Shown here in pieces: positions 26,038 to 35,544 of a stretch of 64,000 nt of DNA. Source of the DNA: Flagellimonas sediminis. Its GTDB lineage: Bacteria > Bacteroidota > Bacteroidia > Flavobacteriales > Flavobacteriaceae. Where the stretch lies: contig NZ_JAAAMI010000004.1 of assembly GCF_010500845.1 (NCBI RefSeq), positions 310,001-374,000 of the forward strand. Reading direction: 5' to 3'. A model generated the notes under the pieces. That model made no database searches. It worked only from the letters and a program-made list of their open reading frames with translations, and was not told the DNA's origin. The first letter of the stretch is position 1. Every line of letters starts with the position of its first letter. Position numbers and translations under genes: made by a program.

Positions 26038-27828
26038 ATGAGCAACCATTTTAAGACATCTTCAATACCTAGGGAACGGGCTACCGACCAATACGTGGCA
26101 CCCTTAAAAAAAACAGAGAGAGAGAAGAATGTCTTTGACATATATCCAACATTTAATTTAGGACCGGACAAAATAAGTAGCGGCTATAGGTCACTGGCAG
26201 CATATATTGCAAAACAAAAAAAAGTCTGTCTAGATGGTTTTGTGGGCATTGATTGGGACCTGATTGTTGAAATGCTGTGTCAGACTCCAGAATTAAAAAA
26301 CCTACATATAAATCTGATCAATTTTTCCACAGTTCTCAAATCAGAAAACGACATTATGCTGATGTTAGAGCCCTATTTGGGAGAGGAAGACTCTATTTGG
26401 GGAACCAAATGCAAGCTTGGTATGATCGATTTCTTTGATGAAGAAAAAATGAATCTCATCAAAATAGACCCAGAGGCAACTATCACCATCATCTATGGAT
26501 TTGGTTCTAACCTGGCCAATCTTCATGATACTTTGATTTACTTTGATTTTCCGAAGAACGAACTTCAATACCTTGCACGATCGGGTTCCGTATCCAATTT
26601 TGGACTAAGCCGTACGGAAGAGTTCTACAAGATGTACAAACATTACTACTTCGTAGATTGGGTAGTAATGAACGAGGAAAAGAAAAAGCTTACAAGTACA
26701 ATTGATATCATTGTGGACTCGCAACATGACCGTGATATCAATTGGGCGTTCATGCAGGACATAAGGACCGCCCTCAACTTCATGAGTTCATCCATATTCC
26801 GTGTAAGACCATGGTTTGAACCTGGGGCATGGGGAGGTGAATGGATGAAAAACAAAATAAAAAGTTTAAACCCCGCTGTTGTCAATTACGCTTGGGCTTT
26901 TTCATTGATCGTTCCCGAAAATGGTTTATTATTTGAGAGCGATGGTTATTTGTTGGAAATCTCTTTTGATTTTCTAATGTACCAAGAAGCGAAAAACATC
27001 CTTGGCGACCACTATGATCGATTCGGAACCGAATTCCCCATAAGGTTCAACTTTCTCGATACATTTAACGGTGGAAATCTATCCATACAATGCCATCCAA
27101 GCCTCCCATACATTCAAGAAACCTTTGGGGAAAACCTAACCCAAGACGAATGTTACTACATATTGGATTGTGACAATGACTCCAGCGTTTTCTTAGGCTT
27201 TCAAGACAATATAGACCCTACAAAATTTAAAAAAGAGTTATTGCGAAGTGAGCAGGAAAATAAAGAACTGAAAATTACCGACTTCGTACAAAAACATGAT
27301 TCCCGCAAACATGATTTCTACCTAATTCCCAATGGGACCGTTCATAGCGCCGGAGCAGGTAATATGGTATTGGAAATTAGTGCCACCCCATATATCTTCA
27401 CCTTTAAAATGTACGATTGGTTGCGCCTGGACTTGAATGGAAAGACTAGACCGATAAACATTGAACATGCTTTTAATAATTTGAATTTTAAGCGAAAGGG
27501 TAAAAAAGTTCAGGAGGAGCTTATCTCCAAACAAACTGTCATTGAAAAAGAGCATGACTACGAAGTCATACATTTTCCTACCCACAAAGAACACTTTTAT
27601 GATGTGAGACGATTGGACTTCGACAACACCATTACCAGAGAAACCCAGGGCTCATGTCAAGTGATGATGCTTGTTGAAGGTGAAAGTGTTTTGGTGGAGA
27701 CCAATGGTGCGGAAAGTCAATTATTAAATTATGCGGAAACTTTCGTAATCCCAGCCGCCGCAGAACACTTTACGCTCAAAAATATGGGCAAAAGCAAAGC
27801 AAAAGTTATAAACGCCTATCTAAAATGA
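26038..27828 (+). CDS. class I mannose-6-phosphate isomerase-like protein with long N-terminal domain
   Basis: A 596-residue cytosolic protein. Residues 255-596 match class I phosphomannose isomerases: PWFEPGAWGGEWM, then NLSIQCHP (zinc ligands Gln351 and His353), QDECYYIL (Glu371), IPNGTVHSAG (His436) and a C-terminal cupin. All four metal ligands are conserved, so mannose-6-P/fructose-6-P isomerisation is likely. Residues 1-250 form an extra domain without a Walker A motif; I recall similar long forms in Bacteroidota but know no function for that part. It starts the operon with GH92, ROK kinase, MFS and GH92, fitting the last step of mannose catabolism. Confidence 0.85.
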   Translation: MSNHFKTSSIPRERATDQYVAPLKKTEREKNVFDIYPTFNLGPDKISSGYRSLAAYIAKQKKVCLDGFVGIDWDLIVEMLCQTPELKNLHINLINFSTVLKSENDIMLMLEPYLGEEDSIWGTKCKLGMIDFFDEEKMNLIKIDPEATITIIYGFGSNLANLHDTLIYFDFPKNELQYLARSGSVSNFGLSRTEEFYKMYKHYYFVDWVVMNEEKKKLTSTIDIIVDSQHDRDINWAFMQDIRTALNFMSSSIFRVRPWFEPGAWGGEWMKNKIKSLNPAVVNYAWAFSLIVPENGLLFESDGYLLEISFDFLMYQEAKNILGDHYDRFGTEFPIRFNFLDTFNGGNLSIQCHPSLPYIQETFGENLTQDECYYILDCDNDSSVFLGFQDNIDPTKFKKELLRSEQENKELKITDFVQKHDSRKHDFYLIPNGTVHSAGAGNMVLEISATPYIFTFKMYDWLRLDLNGKTRPINIEHAFNNLNFKRKGKKVQEELISKQTVIEKEHDYEVIHFPTHKEHFYDVRRLDFDNTITRETQGSCQVMMLVEGESVLVETNGAESQLLNYAETFVIPAAAEHFTLKNMGKSKAKVINAYLK

Positions 27829-27832
27829 CCGT

Positions 27833-30800
27833 ATGAACTTCATCAAATCCCCGTGCGTATTGAAAGCTGTTGCAGTATTATCAATGCTATTTTGTTCCTG
27901 CAAGGGTCAAAACGTTTCAGAAATTGTCAATCGACCAACTGAAAATGAAAAAACATCCATCATCTGGAAGATTGGCGAGAACAACAGTTCAGGAGGAGAC
28001 CTTGCCCTAGGTCCTTTCGATTATCAAAAATTCCTAAGCAAGGATTTTGGGTTTGAGGACCGCTATTTTTTGATCGGCACTTCAACGAATTCCATAGATT
28101 TTCCATATGTGCTTCCTGGTCCGGATGATACTTGGGGCGGTACATGGGGAACTTCAGGATGGCGCACGCATGAGGTAAACATTCTTTTTGATCTGGAAAA
28201 GGTGTCAAATACACTAGATCATGTCCTGATTGTTGACCTTGCGGACAGCAATACCAACAGATCTTTGGTCAAAGTTAGTGTTAACGAGCAGAGTGAAAAA
28301 TTTCATATCCAAGGAGTTTCGGATTCCTCTCTTACCAAAAATCCCAACAAGGGCGCCGAGCGTCTCCTACGAGTCCCAATTGAAAAAGGAACCCTAAAAC
28401 CAGGTGGAAATTTGGTAAACATAACGGTAATCGAAGGATCCTGGATTGTTTTTGACCAAATAAAGTTGGAAGGGTCTTCAAACACTAAATTTCAAACTGT
28501 GAAGGATGCATTTGTACGGTCTGTAAAAGTGGCACCTTATGAAATTGAGCATAATGGCGCGCAATATCAGCCATTGTTGGTTGATGTAGAACACATCTCG
28601 GGAGCCCCAACGCTTGTGGTAATGCTTGATGGTGACACCATCTTGGAAGAAACCATTGAAGAGGGTCGCTACGATTTTGAGGCACCCATGCCAGCTACTA
28701 CCACCACTAAATTCAGTACTTATGAGGTTAGAATAAATGAAAAAACGGTACGTTCGGGAGAGGTACAACGCGGTGCGGCCCCACTTCAAACACCAGCCGA
28801 TTACGTAAATACGCTTATAGGAACAGCACATTCGCGCTGGATGATCGCACCAGGGCCATGGATGCCCTTTAGCATGGTAAAACTCAGTCCAGATAATCAG
28901 AACAAAGGTTGGCAAGCAGGTTACCAGCCTTCATTTGAGAGCATTGGAACCTTCAGCCATATCCATGAATGGACCATGGCCGGCCTTGGAATGATGCCAA
29001 CCAACGGGCCCTTGCAGATCCAAGTAGGTGACGAGTTTCAACCTGATTCAGGGTACCGATCGCGTATGGATAAGAGCAGTGAAGAAGCCCCACTGGGACA
29101 TTATAAGGTACATTTGACCGATACGGATATTTGGGTGGATGTCACTGCAACCACACATGGTGGCTTCCATAAATATGAATTCCCAAAAGGCAAAAATGGA
29201 AGGGTCATGATTGATTTGCACATTGAGGCGGAGTACGATTATAAACTGTTGGATATAGAAATCAACAAGGTCAGCGATTACCGTATTGAAGGTATGAGCC
29301 ATCAAATATCACCCAGACCCACAGTGTGGAGCAATGATGCGGACCAGGAATACACAGTGAATTTTGTCATAGAATTTGACCAGCCGATTGCCAAGATTGG
29401 GGTTTGGAAAAACGATGAAGTCATAGAGGTCTCATCCATTAAGGCGAAGGACCTAAAAGATGCCGGAATGTATGTGGAGTTCAATACGGAAACAAACCAA
29501 ACCGTAAAGGCTCGTTCAGCCATTTCCTTGGTAAGCATTGCGAATGCTTCGGAAAATCTTTCAACGGAAATTACCATTCCTTTTGGTTGGGATTTCGATG
29601 CCGTTGTAAACCACAATAAATCTACATGGAACGAATATTTCAACAGGATAAAGATTACCAGTGACAACCGTTTGGAAAAGGAGCGTTTTTATTCCAATTT
29701 CTACCGCTCTTTATGCAGGAATATTTGGAGCGATGTAAATGGAGAATGGATGGCCGCCGATGAAACCGTTCAAAAATTTAATGATCCCGATCAGGTAGCA
29801 TTGGGGTGCGATGCTTTTTGGAACACCTTCTGGAACCTTAATCAATTTTGGAACCTTGTCACCCCGGAATGGTCCTCACAATGGGTCAACTCCCAATTGG
29901 CCATGTACGATGTCAATGGCTGGCTCGCAAAAGGTCCAGCGGGCATGGAGTACATTCCAGTGATGGTGGCCGAACATGAGATTCCACTAATTGTTTCCGC
30001 ATATCAAATGGGCATTGATGACTTTGATACCAAGAAAGCCCTGGAGGCCATGGTAAAAATGCAAACAACGCCAGCAGGTCCAGTTGCAGGTGGCTTTGCG
30101 GGCAATAGGGACCTAATGGCCTATATGAAGTATCATTATGTGCCCCATGATATTGGTAGGTTCAGCAATTCACTCGAGTATTCCTTTGATGATTGGACCG
30201 TAGGGGAATTTGCAAAATCCCTAGGAGAAATGGATACATTTAAAAAATTTAACGAACGTGGCACCTGGTGGAAAAATGCTTTTGGCAAAGATGGTTTTGC
30301 ACAGTTACGGGATAGTAAAGGAGAATTTATGGATCCTTTTGATCCCTTCCAATCAGGGAGAAATGAAGAATATGTAGAAGGGAATTCGTGGCAACTAAGC
30401 TATTTTGTTCCTCAAGATGTACCCTCCCTTATTCAAATTATGGGTGAGGATAAATTTGTGGAACGCCTGAACTGGGGGTTTGAGGCAAGTGAGCCCTTGC
30501 GCTACAATGCCCCCAATGATCAGTATTGGGACTACCCTGTGGTACAGGGCAATCAGCAGAGCATGCATTTTGCCTTTCTGTTCAACTGGGCCAACCATCC
30601 ATGGCTTACACAAAAATGGTCACGCTCCATAATGGATAAATACTATGGTTATGGTGTAGCCAATGCCTATTTGGGCGATGAAGACCAAGGACAGATGAGC
30701 GCATGGTTTGTTATGGCCGCATTGGGACTTTTTCAAACAGACGGTGGTGCCCGTAGCGAGCCCATTTATGAAATTGCCAGCCCACTTTTTGAGAAAACCG

Positions 30801-31012
30801 TAATTGACCTCGAGGAAAGATACGGTCGGGGAAAACAGTTCACCATAGAAGCCAAAAATGTTTCAAAGGTTAATAAATATGTGCAATCCGCCCAATTGAA
30901 TGGCAAGGAACTAAAAACGTTTTTCTTTCCTGCTTCGGAGTTGCTGAAAGGTGGCGAACTAATTCTCACTATGGGGGCCGAGGCCAATAAAAGCTGGGGA
31001 AAACCCAACTAA
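27833..31012 (+). CDS. GH92 family glycosidase with N-terminal carbohydrate-binding domain
   Basis: A 1059-residue probable lipoprotein (signal to about residue 22, Cys21/Cys23). Residues 40-220 look like the beta-sandwich found in rhamnogalacturonan-lyase-type binding modules (WGGTWGTSGWRTHEVNILFDL ... GSWIVFDQIKLEG). Residues 225-315 form a linker sandwich, and the GH92 catalytic unit runs from about 320 (ADYVNTLIGTAHSRW) to the end. GH92 enzymes are calcium-dependent exo-alpha-mannosidases. Motifs YVEGNSWQ and GDEDQGQMSAWF correspond to the catalytic regions. The usual His-x-x-SGTG segment is replaced here by FSHIHEWTMAGLGM, so substrate may differ. It is 4 bp from the isomerase gene. Confidence 0.88.
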   Translation: MNFIKSPCVLKAVAVLSMLFCSCKGQNVSEIVNRPTENEKTSIIWKIGENNSSGGDLALGPFDYQKFLSKDFGFEDRYFLIGTSTNSIDFPYVLPGPDDTWGGTWGTSGWRTHEVNILFDLEKVSNTLDHVLIVDLADSNTNRSLVKVSVNEQSEKFHIQGVSDSSLTKNPNKGAERLLRVPIEKGTLKPGGNLVNITVIEGSWIVFDQIKLEGSSNTKFQTVKDAFVRSVKVAPYEIEHNGAQYQPLLVDVEHISGAPTLVVMLDGDTILEETIEEGRYDFEAPMPATTTTKFSTYEVRINEKTVRSGEVQRGAAPLQTPADYVNTLIGTAHSRWMIAPGPWMPFSMVKLSPDNQNKGWQAGYQPSFESIGTFSHIHEWTMAGLGMMPTNGPLQIQVGDEFQPDSGYRSRMDKSSEEAPLGHYKVHLTDTDIWVDVTATTHGGFHKYEFPKGKNGRVMIDLHIEAEYDYKLLDIEINKVSDYRIEGMSHQISPRPTVWSNDADQEYTVNFVIEFDQPIAKIGVWKNDEVIEVSSIKAKDLKDAGMYVEFNTETNQTVKARSAISLVSIANASENLSTEITIPFGWDFDAVVNHNKSTWNEYFNRIKITSDNRLEKERFYSNFYRSLCRNIWSDVNGEWMAADETVQKFNDPDQVALGCDAFWNTFWNLNQFWNLVTPEWSSQWVNSQLAMYDVNGWLAKGPAGMEYIPVMVAEHEIPLIVSAYQMGIDDFDTKKALEAMVKMQTTPAGPVAGGFAGNRDLMAYMKYHYVPHDIGRFSNSLEYSFDDWTVGEFAKSLGEMDTFKKFNERGTWWKNAFGKDGFAQLRDSKGEFMDPFDPFQSGRNEEYVEGNSWQLSYFVPQDVPSLIQIMGEDKFVERLNWGFEASEPLRYNAPNDQYWDYPVVQGNQQSMHFAFLFNWANHPWLTQKWSRSIMDKYYGYGVANAYLGDEDQGQMSAWFVMAALGLFQTDGGARSEPIYEIASPLFEKTVIDLEERYGRGKQFTIEAKNVSKVNKYVQSAQLNGKELKTFFFPASELLKGGELILTMGAEANKSWGKPN

Positions 31013-31102
31013 ACCCATCCCAAAAGAATAAAACTGAATTCAAAATAAAGAACCAAGGTTGGGTAGCCAAAAACGGACCTGCTCCATTATAAATAAAAGC
31101 GA

Positions 31103-32014
31103 ATGTATAGTATAGGTGTTGATGTTGGGGGAAGTCACATTACTTCCTGTGTTTATAACCATAAGACCCGGAAATTGGAAAAGGAAACCTTGTCCAACAA
31201 AAAGGTTGATCCGCAAGACAGTAAGACCAAAATCATTGATAATTGGGTTGCCTGTATATCGGAAACTATCCGAAATTCCGCAGAGGACATCAACGGTATT
31301 GGCATGGCCATGCCCGGTCCTTTTGATTACTACAATGGCATATGCAAGATTGCCAATGTTGACAAGCTTCAGTCGTTGTATAATGTCAACATTAGGTTGG
31401 AATTGTCCGAAAGACTAAAAATCAAGCCTACCTATATTCGGTTTATCAACGATGCCTCAGCATTTTCCATTGCTGAAGCTTTGATAGGACCAGCTTCGGT
31501 CTACAACAAAATTGTAGCTATCACTTTGGGCACAGGGTTGGGAGCTAGTTTTTTAATCAACGGAAGACCTATTATGAAAGATAAGAGCGTACCGGAAAGC
31601 GGGTATCTCTACAATCAATATTACCACAATACACTTGCTGATGAGCTTTTCTCAACACGTGGTATTATTAATGCCTATGCTAACAGGACAGGCAAGAGCG
31701 CCACTAACGTAAAGGACCTAAGTGAAGAAGCTAAAACCAATGGACACACAAGAAAGGTCTTTGAGGATTTTGGAACGAGATTGGGAGATTTCATCAGGCC
31801 CTATTTAAATGATTTTGATGCGGAAGCACTTGTTCTGGGGGGAAATATCTCAAAAGCTTTTGACTTGTTCGGACCATCTTTACAGGAACAGTTGGGCAGG
31901 ATTCCTCAAATATATGTTTCTGAATTTGGTGAAGAAGCCGCCATCATTGGAAGTGCTTTGCTGCTGGACGAAGATTATTATTCCGAAATAAAGGAAGATT
32001 TAAAATTGATGTAA
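31103..32014 (+). CDS. ROK family sugar kinase
   Basis: A 303-residue ROK kinase: N-terminal phosphate-binding motif GVDVGGSHI, catalytic-region RFINDASAF (Asp), ATP-binding LGTGLGASFLING and a C-terminal GGNISKAF. The cysteine zinc-binding motif of many ROK kinases is absent. In this operon it most likely phosphorylates mannose or another hexose delivered by the adjacent transporter, feeding the isomerase. The last base of its stop codon is the first base of the MFS start (TAATG). Confidence 0.88.
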   Translation: MYSIGVDVGGSHITSCVYNHKTRKLEKETLSNKKVDPQDSKTKIIDNWVACISETIRNSAEDINGIGMAMPGPFDYYNGICKIANVDKLQSLYNVNIRLELSERLKIKPTYIRFINDASAFSIAEALIGPASVYNKIVAITLGTGLGASFLINGRPIMKDKSVPESGYLYNQYYHNTLADELFSTRGIINAYANRTGKSATNVKDLSEEAKTNGHTRKVFEDFGTRLGDFIRPYLNDFDAEALVLGGNISKAFDLFGPSLQEQLGRIPQIYVSEFGEEAAIIGSALLLDEDYYSEIKEDLKLM

Positions 32015-33168
32015 TGGCTGACAAAAAGACAAGTATTAAGGTTATCATTCCCGTTCTGCTATGCTATATAGTAATGGGATTTGTAGATATAGTAGGAGTA
32101 TCCACGGGTTTTGCAAAAAGGGATTTTGACCTATCGCCAGAAATGGCCCAATTACTTCCTTCCATGGTTTTTGTGTGGTTCTTCTTTCTATCCATACCCA
32201 TAGGTGTTTTACAGCATAATCTGGGCAAGCGTAAGATTTTGCTCGTTGGCATTTTGGTTACAGCATTGGGAATGTTCTTGCCTTTCCTGCATTATTCTTA
32301 TGTCATTTTACTGGCCTGCTTTGTTTTACTTGGGATAGGAAATACTATTATTCAGGTATCATCCAATCCTTTGTTGCAAGATGTTGTGGCCAAAGAAAAG
32401 TTTTCCAGCTTCATGAGCCTTTCACAGTTCATTAAGGCAATTAGTTCGTTGCTGGGACCCTTGATAGTTACGTTCATGGTTTCCCAATATGGGGATTGGA
32501 AATTAGTTTTCATCGCGTACGGGATCTCTTCTACGCTGGCCGGTTTTTGGCTTATGGCCACACCCATTGAAGAATCTTCTTCAGAGATCAAGGCCACCTT
32601 TGGTTCGGCTTTGAGCCTTTTAAAAAACTCATTTGTAGCATTAATGGTGCTTGCCATATTCTTGATTGTTGGACTGGATGTGGGTATAAATACAAATATT
32701 CAAAATTTACTCATGCAGCAATTTGGGATAACCTTGGAAAGAGCTTCACTTGGGATAAGCGTCTATTTTACCGCATTGATGATCACCCGTTTTTTTGGGG
32801 CCGTTTTGTTATCCAAGATAGATAATCCCAAATTTTTGTTATGGTCCGCCCTCGCCACAGTTTTACTATTATTCGGATTGATTTTTTCAACCTCGCCGAT
32901 GATGGCAAATGTGATGATTTTTCTTGTGGGAATTGCTTCAGGGAATTTCTTCCCCATTGTTTTTTCGCTAACCGTCAACAAAATGCCAGAACGCGCCAAT
33001 GAGATTTCCGGTTTAATGATCATGGCGGTTGTTGGAGGCGCCATTATTCCACCGCTCATGGGACTGATCAATACAAATTTTGGGGTGCAACTAAGTTTTG
33101 GGGTACTGGTCCTTTGTGCCGCCTATGTTTTTATGACCTATTTCATCTTTAAAAAAAGTAAGCAATGA
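32014..33168 (+). CDS. MFS sugar transporter
   Basis: A 384-residue major facilitator with about 12 membrane helices. It resembles the FucP/GluP-type sugar:proton symporters in the first helix (VIMGFVDIVGVSTGFAKRDFDLS) and in the PLLQDVV and GIASGNFFPIVFSLTVNKMPERANEISGLMIM segments. It should import the monosaccharide released by the GH92 enzymes. It overlaps both neighbours (1 bp with the ROK kinase, 4 bp with the second GH92), which implies translational coupling. Confidence 0.9.
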   Translation: MADKKTSIKVIIPVLLCYIVMGFVDIVGVSTGFAKRDFDLSPEMAQLLPSMVFVWFFFLSIPIGVLQHNLGKRKILLVGILVTALGMFLPFLHYSYVILLACFVLLGIGNTIIQVSSNPLLQDVVAKEKFSSFMSLSQFIKAISSLLGPLIVTFMVSQYGDWKLVFIAYGISSTLAGFWLMATPIEESSSEIKATFGSALSLLKNSFVALMVLAIFLIVGLDVGINTNIQNLLMQQFGITLERASLGISVYFTALMITRFFGAVLLSKIDNPKFLLWSALATVLLLFGLIFSTSPMMANVMIFLVGIASGNFFPIVFSLTVNKMPERANEISGLMIMAVVGGAIIPPLMGLINTNFGVQLSFGVLVLCAAYVFMTYFIFKKSKQ

Positions 33169-35516
33169 TTTATCGCTATTTGACCGTATTGGCCATTTTA
33201 TTTTTAGGGTGCAACTCTCCTAAAGACACACCTTCTGGTACCGTGGATGAAGATTCGCCTTTAAACTGGGTAGACCCCAATATAGGTACGGCGCATAGTC
33301 GTTGGTTCTTCTACACTCCAGCTTCCATGCCTTTTGGCATGGCAAAACTGGGACCATCCACAAACGGAAGTTTTGGTAATTTACACGGTTGGGATGCTAC
33401 AGGTTATGACTCTAGACATAATACCATTGAGGGGTTTGCCAACCTGCATGAATTTCAAATAGGTGGATTTCTTTTTGCAGCGATGACCGGTGATCTAAAA
33501 ACAATCCCTGGGGAGCTTGAAAAACCCGAAACAGGGTATCGCTCCAGTTTTGACCGAAAGGATGAAACTGCCCGTCCTGGATATTACAAGGTCAAACTAA
33601 AGGACTACGGAATTACAGCAGAACTTACCGCAACACAACGTGTGGGATTTCACAAATACACCTATCCTAAAAGCAATAGTTCCTACATAATCCTAGACAT
33701 CGGAAATGAACTTGGGGAAAGTGGGGACGTCAAGGATGCGGCTGTGGAATATGATGCAGAAAGCAACTCCTTTACCGGCTGGGTGACCACCTATCCCAAA
33801 TACGTTCAAAAATATCAACAAGGTGCAGAAATTAAGATGTACGTCGTTGGAAAGCTTGATAAAAAACCAGTGGAAGCAGGGACGTTCATCCATGAAAAAC
33901 AGTTTAAAGATGTGCTGAAACAACAGGGTGAAGGTGCTGGAATTTATTTGCGCTATGAAACGGAGGAAAATGAATCTGTTGAAATCAAGGCCGGATTTTC
34001 CTACACTTCCATAGAAAATGCCTGGGCCAATCTCAAAGCCGAAGCCGAGAACATGAACTTTGACCAGGCCCTTGCCATTGCAACGGATACATGGCAAAAT
34101 GAACTGTCTAAAATCAAAGTTACGGATACTTCCAAAGTCAATAAGACCAAATTCTACACCGGACTTTTCCATGCTTTGTTGGGAAGGGGGCTTGCAAGTG
34201 ACGTTAATGGGCAATTTCCACAAAATGATGGCAGTGTAGGGCAAATTCCGCTTGATGAGAATGGATATCCTGAATTCAACTTCTACAATACGGATGCCGT
34301 ATGGGGGGCTTTCTGGAACCTTACGCAATTATGGACACTTGTCTGGCCCGAGTATTATAATGATTTGGTGCAAACGCATCTGGCCGTCTACAAAAACTCA
34401 GGATGGTTGGGAGATGGTTTGGCAAATTCACGGTTTGTTTCCGGCGTGGGGACCAATTTTGTTAGTTTGATCATCGCCTCAGCCTATCAGGCAGGCATCC
34501 GAGATTATGATGTGGAGCTTGCTTTTAAGGCCGCCTATGAAAATGAGGTAAGGTTCAAGGATAGGATTGAGGGTGCAGGTAAGACCGACCTGAGAACGTT
34601 CGTTGAAAACGGTTACGTACCATATACCGGAGGTATGGAAACTACCGATGAAGGCTCTGGATTTTCCGTTTCCCACACCTTGGAATATTGTTTTAGCTCC
34701 TATGCCGTTGCACAGTTTGCAAAAGCATTGGGCAAACAAAAGGAGTACGAAGAATTGATTGAACTTTCCGAAAACTGGAAGAACCTATATGACGAGCAAA
34801 CAGATTTTATAAGGCCTAGGGATAAAAATGGAAAATTCCTCAATGATTTTGACCCTTTTGCTCCATGGATAGGCTATCAGGAAGGAAACGCATGGCAGTA
34901 TACCTTTTATGTTCCGCACCAGCCTAAGGAACTGGTAGCGAAAATGGGAGAGGAAAAATTCGTCAAACGTCTTGATTCCATTTTTACAGTATCTGAACAA
35001 ACCAAGTTTGGCGGAGAAGACATCGATGCCTTTGCCGGTCTTAATTACCTGTACAATCAAGGAAATCAACCCAATCTTCATATCGCTTACCTGTTCAATT
35101 TTACCAACCAGCCTTGGCTTACTCAGAAATGGACACGCAAGATTTGTGATGGTTTTTATGGAACAGAACCCATTCATGGCTATGGCTATGGACAAGACGA
35201 AGACCAAGGGCAACTGGGTGCATGGTATACTATGGCGGCAATAGGACTTTTCGATGTTGGAGCGCTTGTGGACATAGACCCTTCCTTTAAGCTCACCTCC
35301 CCTATCTTTGAAAAAATTGAAATAACCACCGGATGGGGAAGTAAGGTGACCATCAATACCCATAACAATCTCCCCAAGAATTATTATATATCTTCTTTGA
35401 AGATAGATAACAAGGTATTCAATAAAAACTCCATAAAACTTAAGAAGCTAAAAACTGACCTTATCATGGACCTTGAACTGTCCCCGGAACCCAATAAAGA
35501 ACTTTTTATAAATTAG
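33165..35516 (+). CDS. GH92 family glycosidase, lipoprotein
   Basis: A 783-residue single-domain GH92 with signal peptide and lipobox FLGC (about Cys16), thus membrane- or surface-anchored. It starts WVDPNIGTAHSRW, has WNLTQLWTLVWPEYY, YQEGNAWQYTFYVPHQ and GQDEDQGQLGAWYTMAAIG at the positions of GH92 catalytic motifs. As in its 1059-residue neighbour the expected HxxSGTG block is replaced (FANLHEFQIGGFLF). The two proteins share the same deviations, so they form one subgroup. Final gene of the plus-strand operon; it converges on the (alpha/alpha)6 hydrolase. Confidence 0.88.
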   Translation: MIYRYLTVLAILFLGCNSPKDTPSGTVDEDSPLNWVDPNIGTAHSRWFFYTPASMPFGMAKLGPSTNGSFGNLHGWDATGYDSRHNTIEGFANLHEFQIGGFLFAAMTGDLKTIPGELEKPETGYRSSFDRKDETARPGYYKVKLKDYGITAELTATQRVGFHKYTYPKSNSSYIILDIGNELGESGDVKDAAVEYDAESNSFTGWVTTYPKYVQKYQQGAEIKMYVVGKLDKKPVEAGTFIHEKQFKDVLKQQGEGAGIYLRYETEENESVEIKAGFSYTSIENAWANLKAEAENMNFDQALAIATDTWQNELSKIKVTDTSKVNKTKFYTGLFHALLGRGLASDVNGQFPQNDGSVGQIPLDENGYPEFNFYNTDAVWGAFWNLTQLWTLVWPEYYNDLVQTHLAVYKNSGWLGDGLANSRFVSGVGTNFVSLIIASAYQAGIRDYDVELAFKAAYENEVRFKDRIEGAGKTDLRTFVENGYVPYTGGMETTDEGSGFSVSHTLEYCFSSYAVAQFAKALGKQKEYEELIELSENWKNLYDEQTDFIRPRDKNGKFLNDFDPFAPWIGYQEGNAWQYTFYVPHQPKELVAKMGEEKFVKRLDSIFTVSEQTKFGGEDIDAFAGLNYLYNQGNQPNLHIAYLFNFTNQPWLTQKWTRKICDGFYGTEPIHGYGYGQDEDQGQLGAWYTMAAIGLFDVGALVDIDPSFKLTSPIFEKIEITTGWGSKVTINTHNNLPKNYYISSLKIDNKVFNKNSIKLKKLKTDLIMDLELSPEPNKELFIN

Positions 35517-35544
35517 ATATAAGTCAGGTAGTAATTTAACTTTT

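Noticed and set aside
26188..26520. P-loop kinase in the N-terminal part of the isomerase protein
   Set aside because: No GxxxxGK[ST] motif is present; IIYGFGSNLANLHD only resembles one superficially.
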